A stretch of 64,000 bases of DNA, from positions 1-64,000 of the forward strand of contig UCLB01000012.1 in assembly GCA_900473205.1 (NCBI GenBank), written 5' to 3'. Positions 19,555 to 28,055 of the stretch are shown piece by piece. The stretch comes from Hyphomicrobiales bacterium (GTDB taxonomy: Bacteria > Pseudomonadota > Alphaproteobacteria > Rhizobiales > Rhizobiaceae). A program made the position numbers and the translations under genes. The notes under the pieces were generated by a model. That model was given only the letters and a program-made list of their open reading frames with translations. It searched no databases and had not been told where the DNA came from. Position 1 is the stretch's first letter; each line of letters starts with the position of its first letter.

Positions 19555-19893
19555 GGGCGCATTCCTTTTTCTTAAGACAAAGCCATTGAAATTTTCATGG
19601 AAATTAATCCGTGCTTTCCAAAAAGACAAGTGAGTTATTTTAAATAATTCAATAATTTCAATATATTAATCGATTTAAAAGATTTTATTTCATTTTAAAT
19701 CGGTTTAGTCGGCGATTGAAACCGATAATATCCGCTTGCGCAAAATTTCGTGCCACGGACTGCCCGCAACCATGCGTATTTCCCTTTGCCACAATTTGTT
19801 CCACCTTTATACTCATGAGAAAGGCTCACGGCGCGCAACCTTGGCTGGGGTGGATGTCGGGAGTATTGATGAATGACGATGGAGACCAATATT
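19555..19893. promoter_or_regulatory. pckA-chvI divergent promoter region
   Basis: A 339-base gap between divergent genes, strongly AT-rich from about 19620 to 19705. A perfect 10-base inverted repeat, CGATTTAAAA at 19671-19680 and TTTTAAATCG at 19693-19702 (22-base spacing of half-sites), marks a likely operator of a dimeric regulator. No coding frame is convincing here. The chvI start has weak SD-like sequence. Confidence 0.6.
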
Positions 19894-20619
19894 ATGCAGA
19901 CGATTGCGCTTGTGGATGATGACCGAAATATTTTGACTTCGGTCTCGATCGCGCTGGAAGCAGAAGGTTATAAGGTCGAAACGTATACGGATGGGGCATC
20001 TGCTCTGGATGGGCTCGTTGCACGCCCGCCACAGCTGGCTATCTTCGATATAAAGATGCCGCGCATGGACGGCATGGAGCTTCTGCGCCGGCTGCGCCAG
20101 AAATCGGATTTGCCGGTTATTTTCCTCACATCGAAGGACGAGGAAATCGATGAGCTGTTCGGCCTGAAAATGGGTGCCGACGACTTCATCACCAAGCCCT
20201 TCTCGCAGCGCCTGCTTGTCGAGCGCGTCAAGGCCATCCTGCGCCGCGCCAGCAGCCGCGATGCCGCCGTGCCGGGTGCGAGCCCGCTAAAGCCGACGGC
20301 AGATCAGCAGGCCCGCACACTGGAGCGCGGCCAGCTTGCCATGGATCAGGAGCGTCACACCTGCACCTGGAAGGGTGAGCCGGTAACGTTGACGGTCACG
20401 GAATTCCTCATTCTTCATTCGCTGGCACAGCGTCCGGGCGTCGTCAAAAGCCGTGATGCGCTGATGGATGCGGCCTATGACGAGCAGGTCTATGTCGATG
20501 ACCGCACCATCGACAGCCACATCAAGCGTCTTCGCAAGAAGTTCAAACTGGTCGATAATGACTTCGATATGATTGAAACGCTTTACGGTGTAGGATATCG
20601 CTTCCGCGAAGCAGCCTGA
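19894..20619 (+). CDS. chvI: Response regulator ChvI
   Basis: A 241-residue OmpR-type regulator. The receiver domain has ALVDDD (5-10), phosphorylation site Asp52 ([11 protein letters not shown]) and the conserved Thr/Lys (TSKDEE, ITKPF); the C-terminal winged helix ends in [15 protein letters not shown] and [13 protein letters not shown] 19894 ([10 protein letters not shown]) matches the known ChvI start. In Agrobacterium and Sinorhizobium ChvG-ChvI respond to acid and envelope stress and are needed for host interaction. chvG follows after 53 bases. Confidence 0.96.
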   Translation: MQTIALVDDDRNILTSVSIALEAEGYKVETYTDGASALDGLVARPPQLAIFDIKMPRMDGMELLRRLRQKSDLPVIFLTSKDEEIDELFGLKMGADDFITKPFSQRLLVERVKAILRRASSRDAAVPGASPLKPTADQQARTLERGQLAMDQERHTCTWKGEPVTLTVTEFLILHSLAQRPGVVKSRDALMDAAYDEQVYVDDRTIDSHIKRLRKKFKLVDNDFDMIETLYGVGYRFREAA

Positions 20620-20672
20620 GACGAGGCGAAGACACGATGACGCCGCAGCAATAGCGGCGCTGAGGAACGACG

Positions 20673-22466
20673 TTGCTGAATAAAGCGCAGGAAAGCGTAT
20701 CGGATCATACCGATGCCGACGACCGTGAAAGCGGTCGGCGGTATCGCATTCATCCGTTGACGATTATCCGGCGCATTTTCGGCAATGCCGTCTTCTCCAG
20801 CCTGACCCGGCGTATTCTGTTCTTCAACGTCGCGGCCACCGTGGTTCTCGTCGGCGGCATTCTCTACCTCAACCAGTTTCGTGAAGGGCTGATCGATGCC
20901 CGCGTCGAAAGCCTGCTGACACAGGGCGAGATCATTGCCGGCGCCGTCTCCGCCTCGGCCTCGGTCGATACCAATTCCATCACCATCAATCCGGAAAAGC
21001 TGCTGGAATTGCAGGCGGGCCAGAGCATTACGCCGGTCCCCAATGACGAAGATCTGAGCTTCCCGATCAACCCGGAACGCGTGGCCCCGGTTCTGCGGCG
21101 GCTGATTTCACCCACCCGCACGCGCGCCCGACTGTTCGATGCGGATGCCAATCTGCTGCTCGATTCGCGCCACCTTTATTCGCGCGGCCAGGTGCTTCGT
21201 TACGACCTGCCGCCGGTGACGCCGGAAACCCAGACATGGGGCGACTGGTTTGCCAGTGTCTTCAACCGCATGCTGCAGCCCAGCAGCCTGCCGCTCTACA
21301 AAGAAACGCCCGGCGGCGACGGCTCCATCTACCCGGAAGTGATGAATGCCCTGACCGGCGTTCGCGGTGCCGTGGTGCGCGTGACGGAAAAGGGTGAGCT
21401 GATCGTATCCGTTGCCGTGCCGGTGCAGCGTTTCCGCGCCGTTCTCGGCGTCCTGCTCCTGTCCACGCAGGCAGGTGATATCGACAAGATCGTGCATGCA
21501 GAACGTCTCGCCATCATGCGCGTCTTCGGCATCGCCACGCTCGTCAATATCGTGCTGTCGCTTCTCCTGTCTTCCACCATCGCCACGCCGCTCAGACGCC
21601 TTTCGGCTGCCGCTATCCGCGTCCGGCGCGGGGCCAAGGCACGCGAGGAAATTCCCGACTTTTCCGCCCGTCAGGACGAAATCGGCAACTTGTCCATCGC
21701 CTTGCGTGAAATGACCAATGCGCTTTATGACCGGATCGATGCCATTGAAAGCTTTGCGGCCGATGTCAGCCATGAGCTTAAAAACCCGCTGACCTCGCTG
21801 CGCAGCGCCGTGGAAACCCTGCCGCGCGCCAAAACCGAGGAATCGAAGCAGCGTCTGACGGAAATCATCTTCCACGATGTCCGCCGTCTCGACCGCCTCA
21901 TCAGCGACATCTCGGATGCCTCGCGGCTGGATGCGGAACTGGCGCGTGTGGATGCCTCACCGGTCGATCTCGAAGTGCTGCTCAGCAACCTGGTCGAAAT
22001 TTCCCGACAGATCAGCGCCAAGAAGAAGAGCGTCACGATCGATTATGCCGTCGATCACAAGCCCGGCACCAAGGTCAGCTATATCGTCAATGGCCATGAT
22101 CTGCGGATCGGCCAGATCGTCACGAACCTCATCGAAAATGCACGTTCTTTCGTCTCGCAGGATGGCGGGCGGATTTTCGTGCATCTGCTGCGCCAGAAAG
22201 ACCGCTGTATCGTACGTGTCGAGGACAATGGTCCCGGCATTCAGGCCGAAGACATCGACCGCATCTTCGAACGGTTCTATACGGACCGCCCGGCCAGCGA
22301 AGGCTTCGGCCAGAACTCCGGTCTTGGCCTGTCCATCAGCCGCCAGATTGCCGAAGCCCATGGCGGCAGCCTGAGAGCAGAAAACATCATCGACAAATAT
22401 GGCGTTATCTCCGGTGCACGCTTCAGCCTGTCGCTTCCTGCCGCTGCAACCAGCCATGAGCGCTGA
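20673..22466 (+). CDS. chvG: Sensor histidine kinase ChvG
   Basis: A 597-residue membrane kinase, partner of ChvI. It has two membrane spans (near residues 48-68 and 288-308) flanking a roughly 220-residue periplasmic sensor, where in relatives ExoR binds. A HAMP linker precedes the H-box with His367 (ADVSHELKNPL); the N box (LIENARSF), G1 (VEDNGPGI) and G2 (GLGLSISRQIAE) follow. The start is TTG 20673 preceded by GAGGAA; no better ATG exists. The 3' end overlaps hprK by 11 bases. Confidence 0.94.
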   Translation: MLNKAQESVSDHTDADDRESGRRYRIHPLTIIRRIFGNAVFSSLTRRILFFNVAATVVLVGGILYLNQFREGLIDARVESLLTQGEIIAGAVSASASVDTNSITINPEKLLELQAGQSITPVPNDEDLSFPINPERVAPVLRRLISPTRTRARLFDADANLLLDSRHLYSRGQVLRYDLPPVTPETQTWGDWFASVFNRMLQPSSLPLYKETPGGDGSIYPEVMNALTGVRGAVVRVTEKGELIVSVAVPVQRFRAVLGVLLLSTQAGDIDKIVHAERLAIMRVFGIATLVNIVLSLLLSSTIATPLRRLSAAAIRVRRGAKAREEIPDFSARQDEIGNLSIALREMTNALYDRIDAIESFAADVSHELKNPLTSLRSAVETLPRAKTEESKQRLTEIIFHDVRRLDRLISDISDASRLDAELARVDASPVDLEVLLSNLVEISRQISAKKKSVTIDYAVDHKPGTKVSYIVNGHDLRIGQIVTNLIENARSFVSQDGGRIFVHLLRQKDRCIVRVEDNGPGIQAEDIDRIFERFYTDRPASEGFGQNSGLGLSISRQIAEAHGGSLRAENIIDKYGVISGARFSLSLPAAATSHER

Positions 22467-22920
22467 ACCCACAAATTTCCACGGCACCGCCATCGTGATC
22501 GGCCAGACTGGCCTGCTCTTCGTTGGACCATCCGGCAGCGGCAAAAGCGAAATCGCCTTCAGTTTCTTGACGGAAGCAGAGCGTTGTGGCTTGGAAAGCG
22601 CACTCGTCGCTGACGATCAGGTGTTTTTGACCTGCCGCGATGGCGTGGTGATCGCGCAGCGACCGCAGTCGATTGCTGGTCTGCTGGAGCTGCGCGGCAG
22701 CGGTATCATCTCGATGAAAAGCGTCGCATCGGCACCGATGCACTACGCCATCACCACCGTTCTTTCGGCGGAAACGCCCCGCCTGCCGCCTGAAAACGAG
22801 ATGCTGGAACTACCGGGCGGCGGAGGCTTGCCGTTGCTGCGTATTCCCCGTGACAGCATCATGCCCTATGGAAAATTTGCTGCACTTGCTCAGAATCTTT
22901 TCATAACCAAGGGAATGTGA
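22456..22920 (+). CDS. hprK: Short HPr kinase/phosphorylase
   Basis: A 154-residue protein corresponding only to the C-terminal kinase domain of HPr kinase, the form usual in alphaproteobacteria. The P-loop is GPSGSGKSE (24-32), with the later VADDQVFL and LLELRGSGIIS signature that defines HprK. It is expected to phosphorylate the regulatory serine of HPr. ATG 22456 lies within the end of chvG, so translation is probably coupled. It is followed by EIIA and HPr genes that supply its substrate system. Confidence 0.93.
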   Translation: MSAEPTNFHGTAIVIGQTGLLFVGPSGSGKSEIAFSFLTEAERCGLESALVADDQVFLTCRDGVVIAQRPQSIAGLLELRGSGIISMKSVASAPMHYAITTVLSAETPRLPPENEMLELPGGGGLPLLRIPRDSIMPYGKFAALAQNLFITKGM

Positions 22921-23044
22921 ACGGATATGCAGCAATTTGGGGCTTGCGCTTCGTATTTTCCTCATCAAGATGTGCCCCCACCGATGGACATGATTGCGGC
23001 ATTGCGATAGTCGGCAATCAGGTGCGTGTGCAAGGGAGCATTTC

Positions 23045-23446
23045 ATGATCGGACTAGTGCTTGTCACCCATGGCAAGCTGGCCGAGGAGTTTCGTCACGC
23101 TGTAGAGCATGTGGTCGGCCCTCAGAAATTGATCGAGACAGTCTGTATTGGTCCCGAAGACGACATGGATCAACGTCGGCAGGATATTCTCGATGCCGTG
23201 ACCCGCGCCAATGACGGCAATGGCGTCATCATCCTGACCGACATGTTCGGGGGAACGCCGTCCAATCTGGCCATCTCCGTCATGAACAGCGGCAGCGTCG
23301 AAGTCATTGCAGGCGTCAATCTGCCCATGCTGATCAAGCTTGCGGGCATTCGCATGGAAGATAACATGGAGAAGGCCTTGCAGGAGGCCTCGGATGCTGG
23401 CAGAAAATATATCAACGTCGCCAGCCGCGTTCTCAGCGGCAAATAA
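23045..23446 (+). CDS. PTS EIIA component, mannose/fructose family (ManX-like)
   Basis: A 133-residue PTS EIIA-Man-type protein. The phosphoacceptor His9 lies in LVLVTHG, and the DMFGGTPSN segment completes the active site. There is no EIIB, IIC or IID sugar permease nearby, so this is a regulatory PTS that transfers phosphate but no sugar. A 124-base gap separates it from hprK. HPr follows after 15 bases. Confidence 0.92.
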   Translation: MIGLVLVTHGKLAEEFRHAVEHVVGPQKLIETVCIGPEDDMDQRRQDILDAVTRANDGNGVIILTDMFGGTPSNLAISVMNSGSVEVIAGVNLPMLIKLAGIRMEDNMEKALQEASDAGRKYINVASRVLSGK

Positions 23447-23461
23447 AAAGAAGACCAACGG

Positions 23462-23737
23462 ATGTCGCCTTTGTCGCGGGAATTGCTGATCGTCAACAAG
23501 CGCGGCCTTCACGCCCGGGCGTCTGCGAAGTTCGTGCAGATGGTCGATGGTTTCGACGCGGCGATTACCGTTTCCAAAGATGGCATGACGGTGGGTGGCA
23601 CGTCCATCATGGGTTTGATGATGCTGGCGGCCAGCCCCGGCTGCACCGTTCTCGTCGAAGCATCCGGCAATCAGGCCGCAGAAGCGCTTGCTGCGCTGGA
23701 AGCGCTGGTTGCAGATCGCTTCGGTGAAGAAGTCTGA
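23462..23737 (+). CDS. ptsH: Phosphocarrier protein HPr
   Basis: A 91-residue HPr. His17 in KRGLHARASAKFV is the EI phosphorylation site, and Ser48 in VGGTSIMGLM corresponds to Ser46, the target of HPr kinase. Both sites being intact fits with hprK two genes upstream. The block chvI-chvG-hprK-EIIA-HPr links an envelope-stress sensor to carbon and nitrogen signalling; this gene order is conserved in rhizobia as far as I recall. Confidence 0.94.
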   Translation: MSPLSRELLIVNKRGLHARASAKFVQMVDGFDAAITVSKDGMTVGGTSIMGLMMLAASPGCTVLVEASGNQAAEALAALEALVADRFGEEV

Positions 23738-23749
23738 TAACCAAATCAT

Positions 23750-23773
23750 ATAAAGACATAAAGACTTCTTTAT
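23750..23773. promoter_or_regulatory. Candidate ahcY operator
   Basis: ATAAAGA occurs at 23750-23756 and again at 23758-23764, followed after two bases by its inverse TCTTTAT at 23767-23773. This gives a perfect ATAAAGA-CT-TCTTTAT dyad plus a direct repeat, 93 bases before the ahcY start. It fits a dimeric winged-helix regulator such as an ArsR-type SAH-responsive repressor (inference). Confidence 0.6.
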
Positions 23774-23782
23774 ATCCTTATT

Positions 23783-23799
23783 GCCAGAATGTCTCTGGC
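23783..23799 (+). promoter_or_regulatory. Hairpin in the ahcY leader
   Basis: GCCAGA-ATGTC-TCTGGC forms a short stem in the presumed 5' untranslated region. Further CAGCC/GGCTG complementarity lies between it and the start codon. The leader may be structured, but I could not match it to a known SAM or SAH riboswitch class. Confidence 0.3.
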
Positions 23800-23865
23800 C
23801 TGCTAAACCGCAGCCTATTCTTTCAGGCAGCGGCTGGCCCCTGCCATCTTTGAGCAGGAGACATT

Positions 23866-25266
23866 ATGAGCGCTGAAAAAGACTACATCGTCGCCGACAT
23901 CACCCTTGCAGACTACGGTCGCAAGGAACTGGATATCGCTGAAACCGAAATGCCGGGCCTGATGTCCTGCCGTGCCGAATTCGGCCAGAGCAAGCCTTTG
24001 AAGGGCGCCCGTATCTCCGGTTCGCTCCACATGACCATTCAGACGGCTGTTCTCATCGAGACGCTGAAGGAACTGGGCGCCGACATTCGCTGGGCATCCT
24101 GCAACATTTTCTCCACGCAGGACCACGCCGCTGCTGCCATCGCTGCGACCGGCATTCCGGTTTTCGCTGTCAAGGGTGAAAGCCTCACCGAATATTGGGA
24201 ATACACCGACAAGATCTTCCAGTGGGCCGATGGCGGCGTTTCCAACATGATCCTCGACGATGGCGGCGATGCCACCATGTACATCCTGCTCGGCGCACGC
24301 GCTGAAGCTGGTGAGGACGTTCTGTCCAAGCCCGACTCCGAAGAAGAAGAAATTCTCATTGCCCAGATCAAGAAGCGCCTGGCCGCTTCCCCAGGCTGGT
24401 TCACCAAGCAGCGCGATGCGATCAAGGGTGTTACCGAAGAAACCACCACGGGCGTTCACCGCCTCTACGATCTGTCCAAGAAGGGCCTGCTGCCTTTCCC
24501 TGCGATCAACGTCAACGACAGCGTCACCAAGTCGAAGTTCGACAACAAATATGGCTGCAAGGAATCGCTGGTTGACGGCATTCGCCGCGCAACTGACGTC
24601 ATGATGGCCGGCAAGGTTGCCGTCGTCTGCGGTTACGGCGATGTCGGCAAGGGTTCTGCTGCCTCGCTGCAGGGCGCTGGCGCTCGCGTGAAGGTCACCG
24701 AAATCGACCCGATCTGCGCGCTTCAGGCTGCCATGGACGGTTTCGAAGTCGTTCGTCTGGAAGACGTCGTTGCTTCTGCCGACATCTTCATCACCACGAC
24801 CGGCAACAAGGACGTCATCCGCATCGAGCATATGCGCGAGATGAAGGACATGGCGATCGTTGGTAACATCGGCCACTTCGACAATGAAATTCAGGTTGCT
24901 GCTCTCAAGAACCTGAAGTGGACCAACATCAAGCCACAGGTCGACATGATCGAGTTCGCCAAGGGCAACCGCATGATCCTTCTGTCGGAAGGTCGTCTGC
25001 TCAACCTCGGCAACGCCACGGGCCACCCATCCTTCGTGATGTCGGCTTCCTTCACCAATCAGGTTCTCGGCCAGATCGAGCTCTACACCAAGCAGGGCGA
25101 GTACAAGAACGACGTTTACGTTCTGCCAAAGCACCTGGATGAGAAGGTTGCACGCCTGCATCTGGAGAAGCTGGGCGTGAAGCTGACAGAACTTTCTGAC
25201 GTTCAGGCAGATTATATCGGCGTCTCGAAGACCGGTCCGTTCAAGGCTGAACACTACAGATATTGA
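23866..25266 (+). CDS. ahcY: Adenosylhomocysteinase
   Basis: A 466-residue NAD-dependent enzyme that splits S-adenosylhomocysteine to homocysteine and adenosine, clearing the product of all SAM-dependent methylation. The NAD-binding [10 protein letters not shown] and the family signatures [14 protein letters not shown] and [10 protein letters not shown] are present. The length and the C-terminal KAEHYRY are standard. ATG 23866 follows GCAGGAGAC. It is preceded by a palindromic operator and a structured leader and ends at a clear terminator, so it is its own transcription unit. Confidence 0.98.
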   Translation: MSAEKDYIVADITLADYGRKELDIAETEMPGLMSCRAEFGQSKPLKGARISGSLHMTIQTAVLIETLKELGADIRWASCNIFSTQDHAAAAIAATGIPVFAVKGESLTEYWEYTDKIFQWADGGVSNMILDDGGDATMYILLGARAEAGEDVLSKPDSEEEEILIAQIKKRLAASPGWFTKQRDAIKGVTEETTTGVHRLYDLSKKGLLPFPAINVNDSVTKSKFDNKYGCKESLVDGIRRATDVMMAGKVAVVCGYGDVGKGSAASLQGAGARVKVTEIDPICALQAAMDGFEVVRLEDVVASADIFITTTGNKDVIRIEHMREMKDMAIVGNIGHFDNEIQVAALKNLKWTNIKPQVDMIEFAKGNRMILLSEGRLLNLGNATGHPSFVMSASFTNQVLGQIELYTKQGEYKNDVYVLPKHLDEKVARLHLEKLGVKLTELSDVQADYIGVSKTGPFKAEHYRY

Positions 25267-25304
25267 TTTTATAGTTAATATCCACACCTAAAGTACTAGA
25301 TATG

Positions 25305-25341
25305 GAAATCACGGGCTTGACAAAGTCCGTGATTTCTTTTT
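25305..25341 (+). terminator. ahcY terminator
   Basis: GAAATCACGG and CCGTGATTTC form a strong stem followed by TTTTT, 38 bases after the ahcY stop. Confidence 0.9.
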
Positions 25342-25469
25342 GAGCCCCTCCCTTTCCGGGGGTTTCCGAAGGCGGTATTGTCTCAAGACTTGATTCGTGC
25401 GCGGGCATGGCGTGCGGAAATGGGATGTCTTGTCGAAGATGCGGCACATAGGACGGAGACAGACCGGGG

Positions 25470-28055
25470 ATGACGGTAGAAAATTCAAGCTCGCAAAAGC
25501 GGGTTCATAACGACATTGAGCCGGGCAGCTGTGATGCGCCCGCGCCAAGGCGCTTGCAGGTCTCGTTGGCAGGCGCTGTCAGCTTCGTAAGAAAGAAGAC
25601 TGCGGCCTTTTCCGCCCTGATGGCAGGAACGGTCTTAAGCGGTTTTGCTTCTGTGGCGCAGGCACAGCAGACCACTGTTCTGGAAACTGGAGAACGCCTG
25701 TTCTCGTCTTCAGAAACCATCACTTATTCGCTGTTTATCGGCATCGTTTCGGCAACGCTGTTTTCCATTGTCTGGCTTGTGCGCCAGCGCGGCAATATCG
25801 AGGCTGAAACCAACGAATATCGCACGGCTCTGTCCGAAGCCAATGCCAAGATTTCCAAATATGAAGCGCTGATTTCCGACAAGTCGCGCCGAATCGTGAT
25901 CTGGGAAAGCGCTGGCGAGCGCCCCGAGTTCATCGGCCAGCTGCCGCATGAAACCGGCGTTCCCCATGCGGATCAGGATTTTTTGGCTTTCGGCCGCTGG
26001 CTTCGCCCGACATCGGCTGGCCCGCTGGAAAAGGCCATTGAGAAACTGCGCAGCCACGCACAGAGCTTCGATCTGACCATCGAAACCCAGCGTGGCGAAG
26101 TCATTGAAGTTCAAGGCCGGGTTTCCGGTGGAAAAGCCTTTACCCGCTTCGTGGCCCTCAACAATCTGCGCGCCGAGTTGGCCGAGTTGAAGGTGGAGCG
26201 CGAGCGTCTGGTCTCTTCGATCTCGACATTCCAGGACCTGCTCGATTCCATCGAGCAGCCCGTCTGGCGCCGCAATTCCGATGGCGCGCTGACATGGGTC
26301 AACCATGCCTATGCTCAGGGTGTCGATGCCCGCAATCCGGAACAGGCGGTCAGCGAACAGCGCGAATTGCTCAACACCGTGACACGGCAGAAAATCCGGG
26401 CAAGCGCGACGCCTGAATCGCCCTATCACGACCGTATCTCCACCGTGGTTTCCGGCAACCGCACCTTCTTTGATGTCGTTGATATCAAGACGCCGGGCGG
26501 CTCCGCAGGTATCGCCATCGATGCGACGGAAGCCGAAACGGTGCGTGAAGAGTTGAAGCGCACGCTGAAAAGCCACGCAGAGACTTTGGATCATCTGGCG
26601 ACGCCGGTTGCGATCTTCGACGGTCGGCAGCGGCTACAGTTCTACAATCAGGCTTTCGTCAGCCTCTGGGGCCTTGATCTGGTTCTGCTGGAATCCAAGC
26701 CCGATAATTCAGAGCTGCTAGACCGCCTGCGTTCCCTGGGCAAACTGCCGGAACAATTGAGCTGGAAAAGCTGGAAAGAAACCGCCCTTTCCGTCTACCG
26801 CTCGCTCGATACGAAGACCGACCTCTGGCACCTGCCCAATGGACAGACTCTGCGTGTCATCGCCACTGCACATCCGCAGGGTGGCGCAACATGGGTGTTC
26901 GAGAACCTGACCGAGCAGGTCGATCTGCAAATGCGTTACAACACGCTGGTCAAGGTTCAGGGCGAAACCATCGACCACCTTGCCGAAGGTGTCGCTGTGT
27001 TTGGCGCCGATGGACGCATCCGTCTGTCAAACCCTGCTTTCCGCGCGCTATGGGCTATCACTGCTGAGGAAGCGGAAGCTGGCAAGCACATCCGCTCCAT
27101 CGAGCAGGCCTGTGCTCAATCCTACGAGAAGCCGGATGGATGGCGGGCCTTCAGCCAGTTCATCACCAGCTTCGATGACGAGCGGCTGTCCAAGCAGGGC
27201 ACGCTCGAGCTACTTTCCGGCCTCGTGCTGGATTATGCGATTATTCCTTTGCCGGATTCCCAGACCATGCTGACCTTCGTCAATATGACGGACAGCGTAC
27301 GGGCCGAGCGGGCATTGAAGGAAAAGAACGAAGCGCTGCGCAAGGCCGATGAGTTGAAGAACGATTTCGTCCAGCACGTTTCCTACGAACTTCGCTCACC
27401 GCTGACCAACATCATCGGCTTTACTGATCTCTTGAAGACACCGGGCATGGGCGATCTTAGCGACCGCCAAGCGGAATATCTCGATCATATCTCCACCTCG
27501 TCTTCGGTGCTGCTCACCATCGTCAACGACATTCTCGATCTGGCGACTGTCGATGCGGGCATCATGCATCTCAACTACACGGAAAATGATCTGAACGAGC
27601 TGCTGGACGATGTGTCCATTCAGATCACAGATCGCTTGCAGGAGAGCGGCGTGTCGCTGGAAATCGTCGCGCCCGCGCATCTGGGTGCCATCGTTGCCGA
27701 CCACCAGCGCCTGAAGCAAATCCTCATCAAGCTGTTGACCAACGCGGCCAATTTCGCGCCGGAAGGATCGGCCATTACGCTTACCTGCCAGCGCAGCGAA
27801 GGCGATTTCGTCTTCTCGGTGGCGGATAGGGGCCCCGGCATTCCGGAAGACATGCTGAAAACCGTCTTCGACCGCTTCTCCACGCATGGCAATGGCGGAC
27901 GCCGTACCGGCGCTGGCCTTGGCCTTTCCATCGTCGAAAGCTTCGTCAGCCTGCACAGTGGCAATGTCACCATCGACAGCCGCCCCGGTGAAGGCACTGT
28001 GGTCAGCTGCCGCATTCCATCCGGTTCGCATCCGCATTCCATCGCCGCCGAATGA
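25470..28055 (+). CDS. divL: DivL-like PAS histidine-kinase homologue with tyrosine at the phosphosite
   Basis: An 861-residue membrane protein matching DivL, the cell-cycle regulator of alphaproteobacteria. Two hydrophobic segments (about 45-65 and 87-105) are followed by coiled-coil and PAS-type sensing domains. The H-box reads FVQHVSYELRSPLTN: the usual phosphoacceptor His is Tyr639, the defining DivL change. The catalytic domain keeps N (LTNAANFAPE), G1 (DRGPGIPE) and G2 (GAGLGLSIVES) motifs. DivL in Caulobacter acts with DivK to control CckA and CtrA. It overlaps the next gene by four bases. Confidence 0.9.
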   Translation: MTVENSSSQKRVHNDIEPGSCDAPAPRRLQVSLAGAVSFVRKKTAAFSALMAGTVLSGFASVAQAQQTTVLETGERLFSSSETITYSLFIGIVSATLFSIVWLVRQRGNIEAETNEYRTALSEANAKISKYEALISDKSRRIVIWESAGERPEFIGQLPHETGVPHADQDFLAFGRWLRPTSAGPLEKAIEKLRSHAQSFDLTIETQRGEVIEVQGRVSGGKAFTRFVALNNLRAELAELKVERERLVSSISTFQDLLDSIEQPVWRRNSDGALTWVNHAYAQGVDARNPEQAVSEQRELLNTVTRQKIRASATPESPYHDRISTVVSGNRTFFDVVDIKTPGGSAGIAIDATEAETVREELKRTLKSHAETLDHLATPVAIFDGRQRLQFYNQAFVSLWGLDLVLLESKPDNSELLDRLRSLGKLPEQLSWKSWKETALSVYRSLDTKTDLWHLPNGQTLRVIATAHPQGGATWVFENLTEQVDLQMRYNTLVKVQGETIDHLAEGVAVFGADGRIRLSNPAFRALWAITAEEAEAGKHIRSIEQACAQSYEKPDGWRAFSQFITSFDDERLSKQGTLELLSGLVLDYAIIPLPDSQTMLTFVNMTDSVRAERALKEKNEALRKADELKNDFVQHVSYELRSPLTNIIGFTDLLKTPGMGDLSDRQAEYLDHISTSSSVLLTIVNDILDLATVDAGIMHLNYTENDLNELLDDVSIQITDRLQESGVSLEIVAPAHLGAIVADHQRLKQILIKLLTNAANFAPEGSAITLTCQRSEGDFVFSVADRGPGIPEDMLKTVFDRFSTHGNGGRRTGAGLGLSIVESFVSLHSGNVTIDSRPGEGTVVSCRIPSGSHPHSIAAE

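Noticed and set aside
18295-19575. Long + strand open frame of 426 codons
   Set aside because: Antisense to pckA; no family resemblance.
23815-25287. Long - strand open frame of 490 codons
   Set aside because: Antisense to ahcY; no family resemblance, caused by codon bias of a highly expressed gene.
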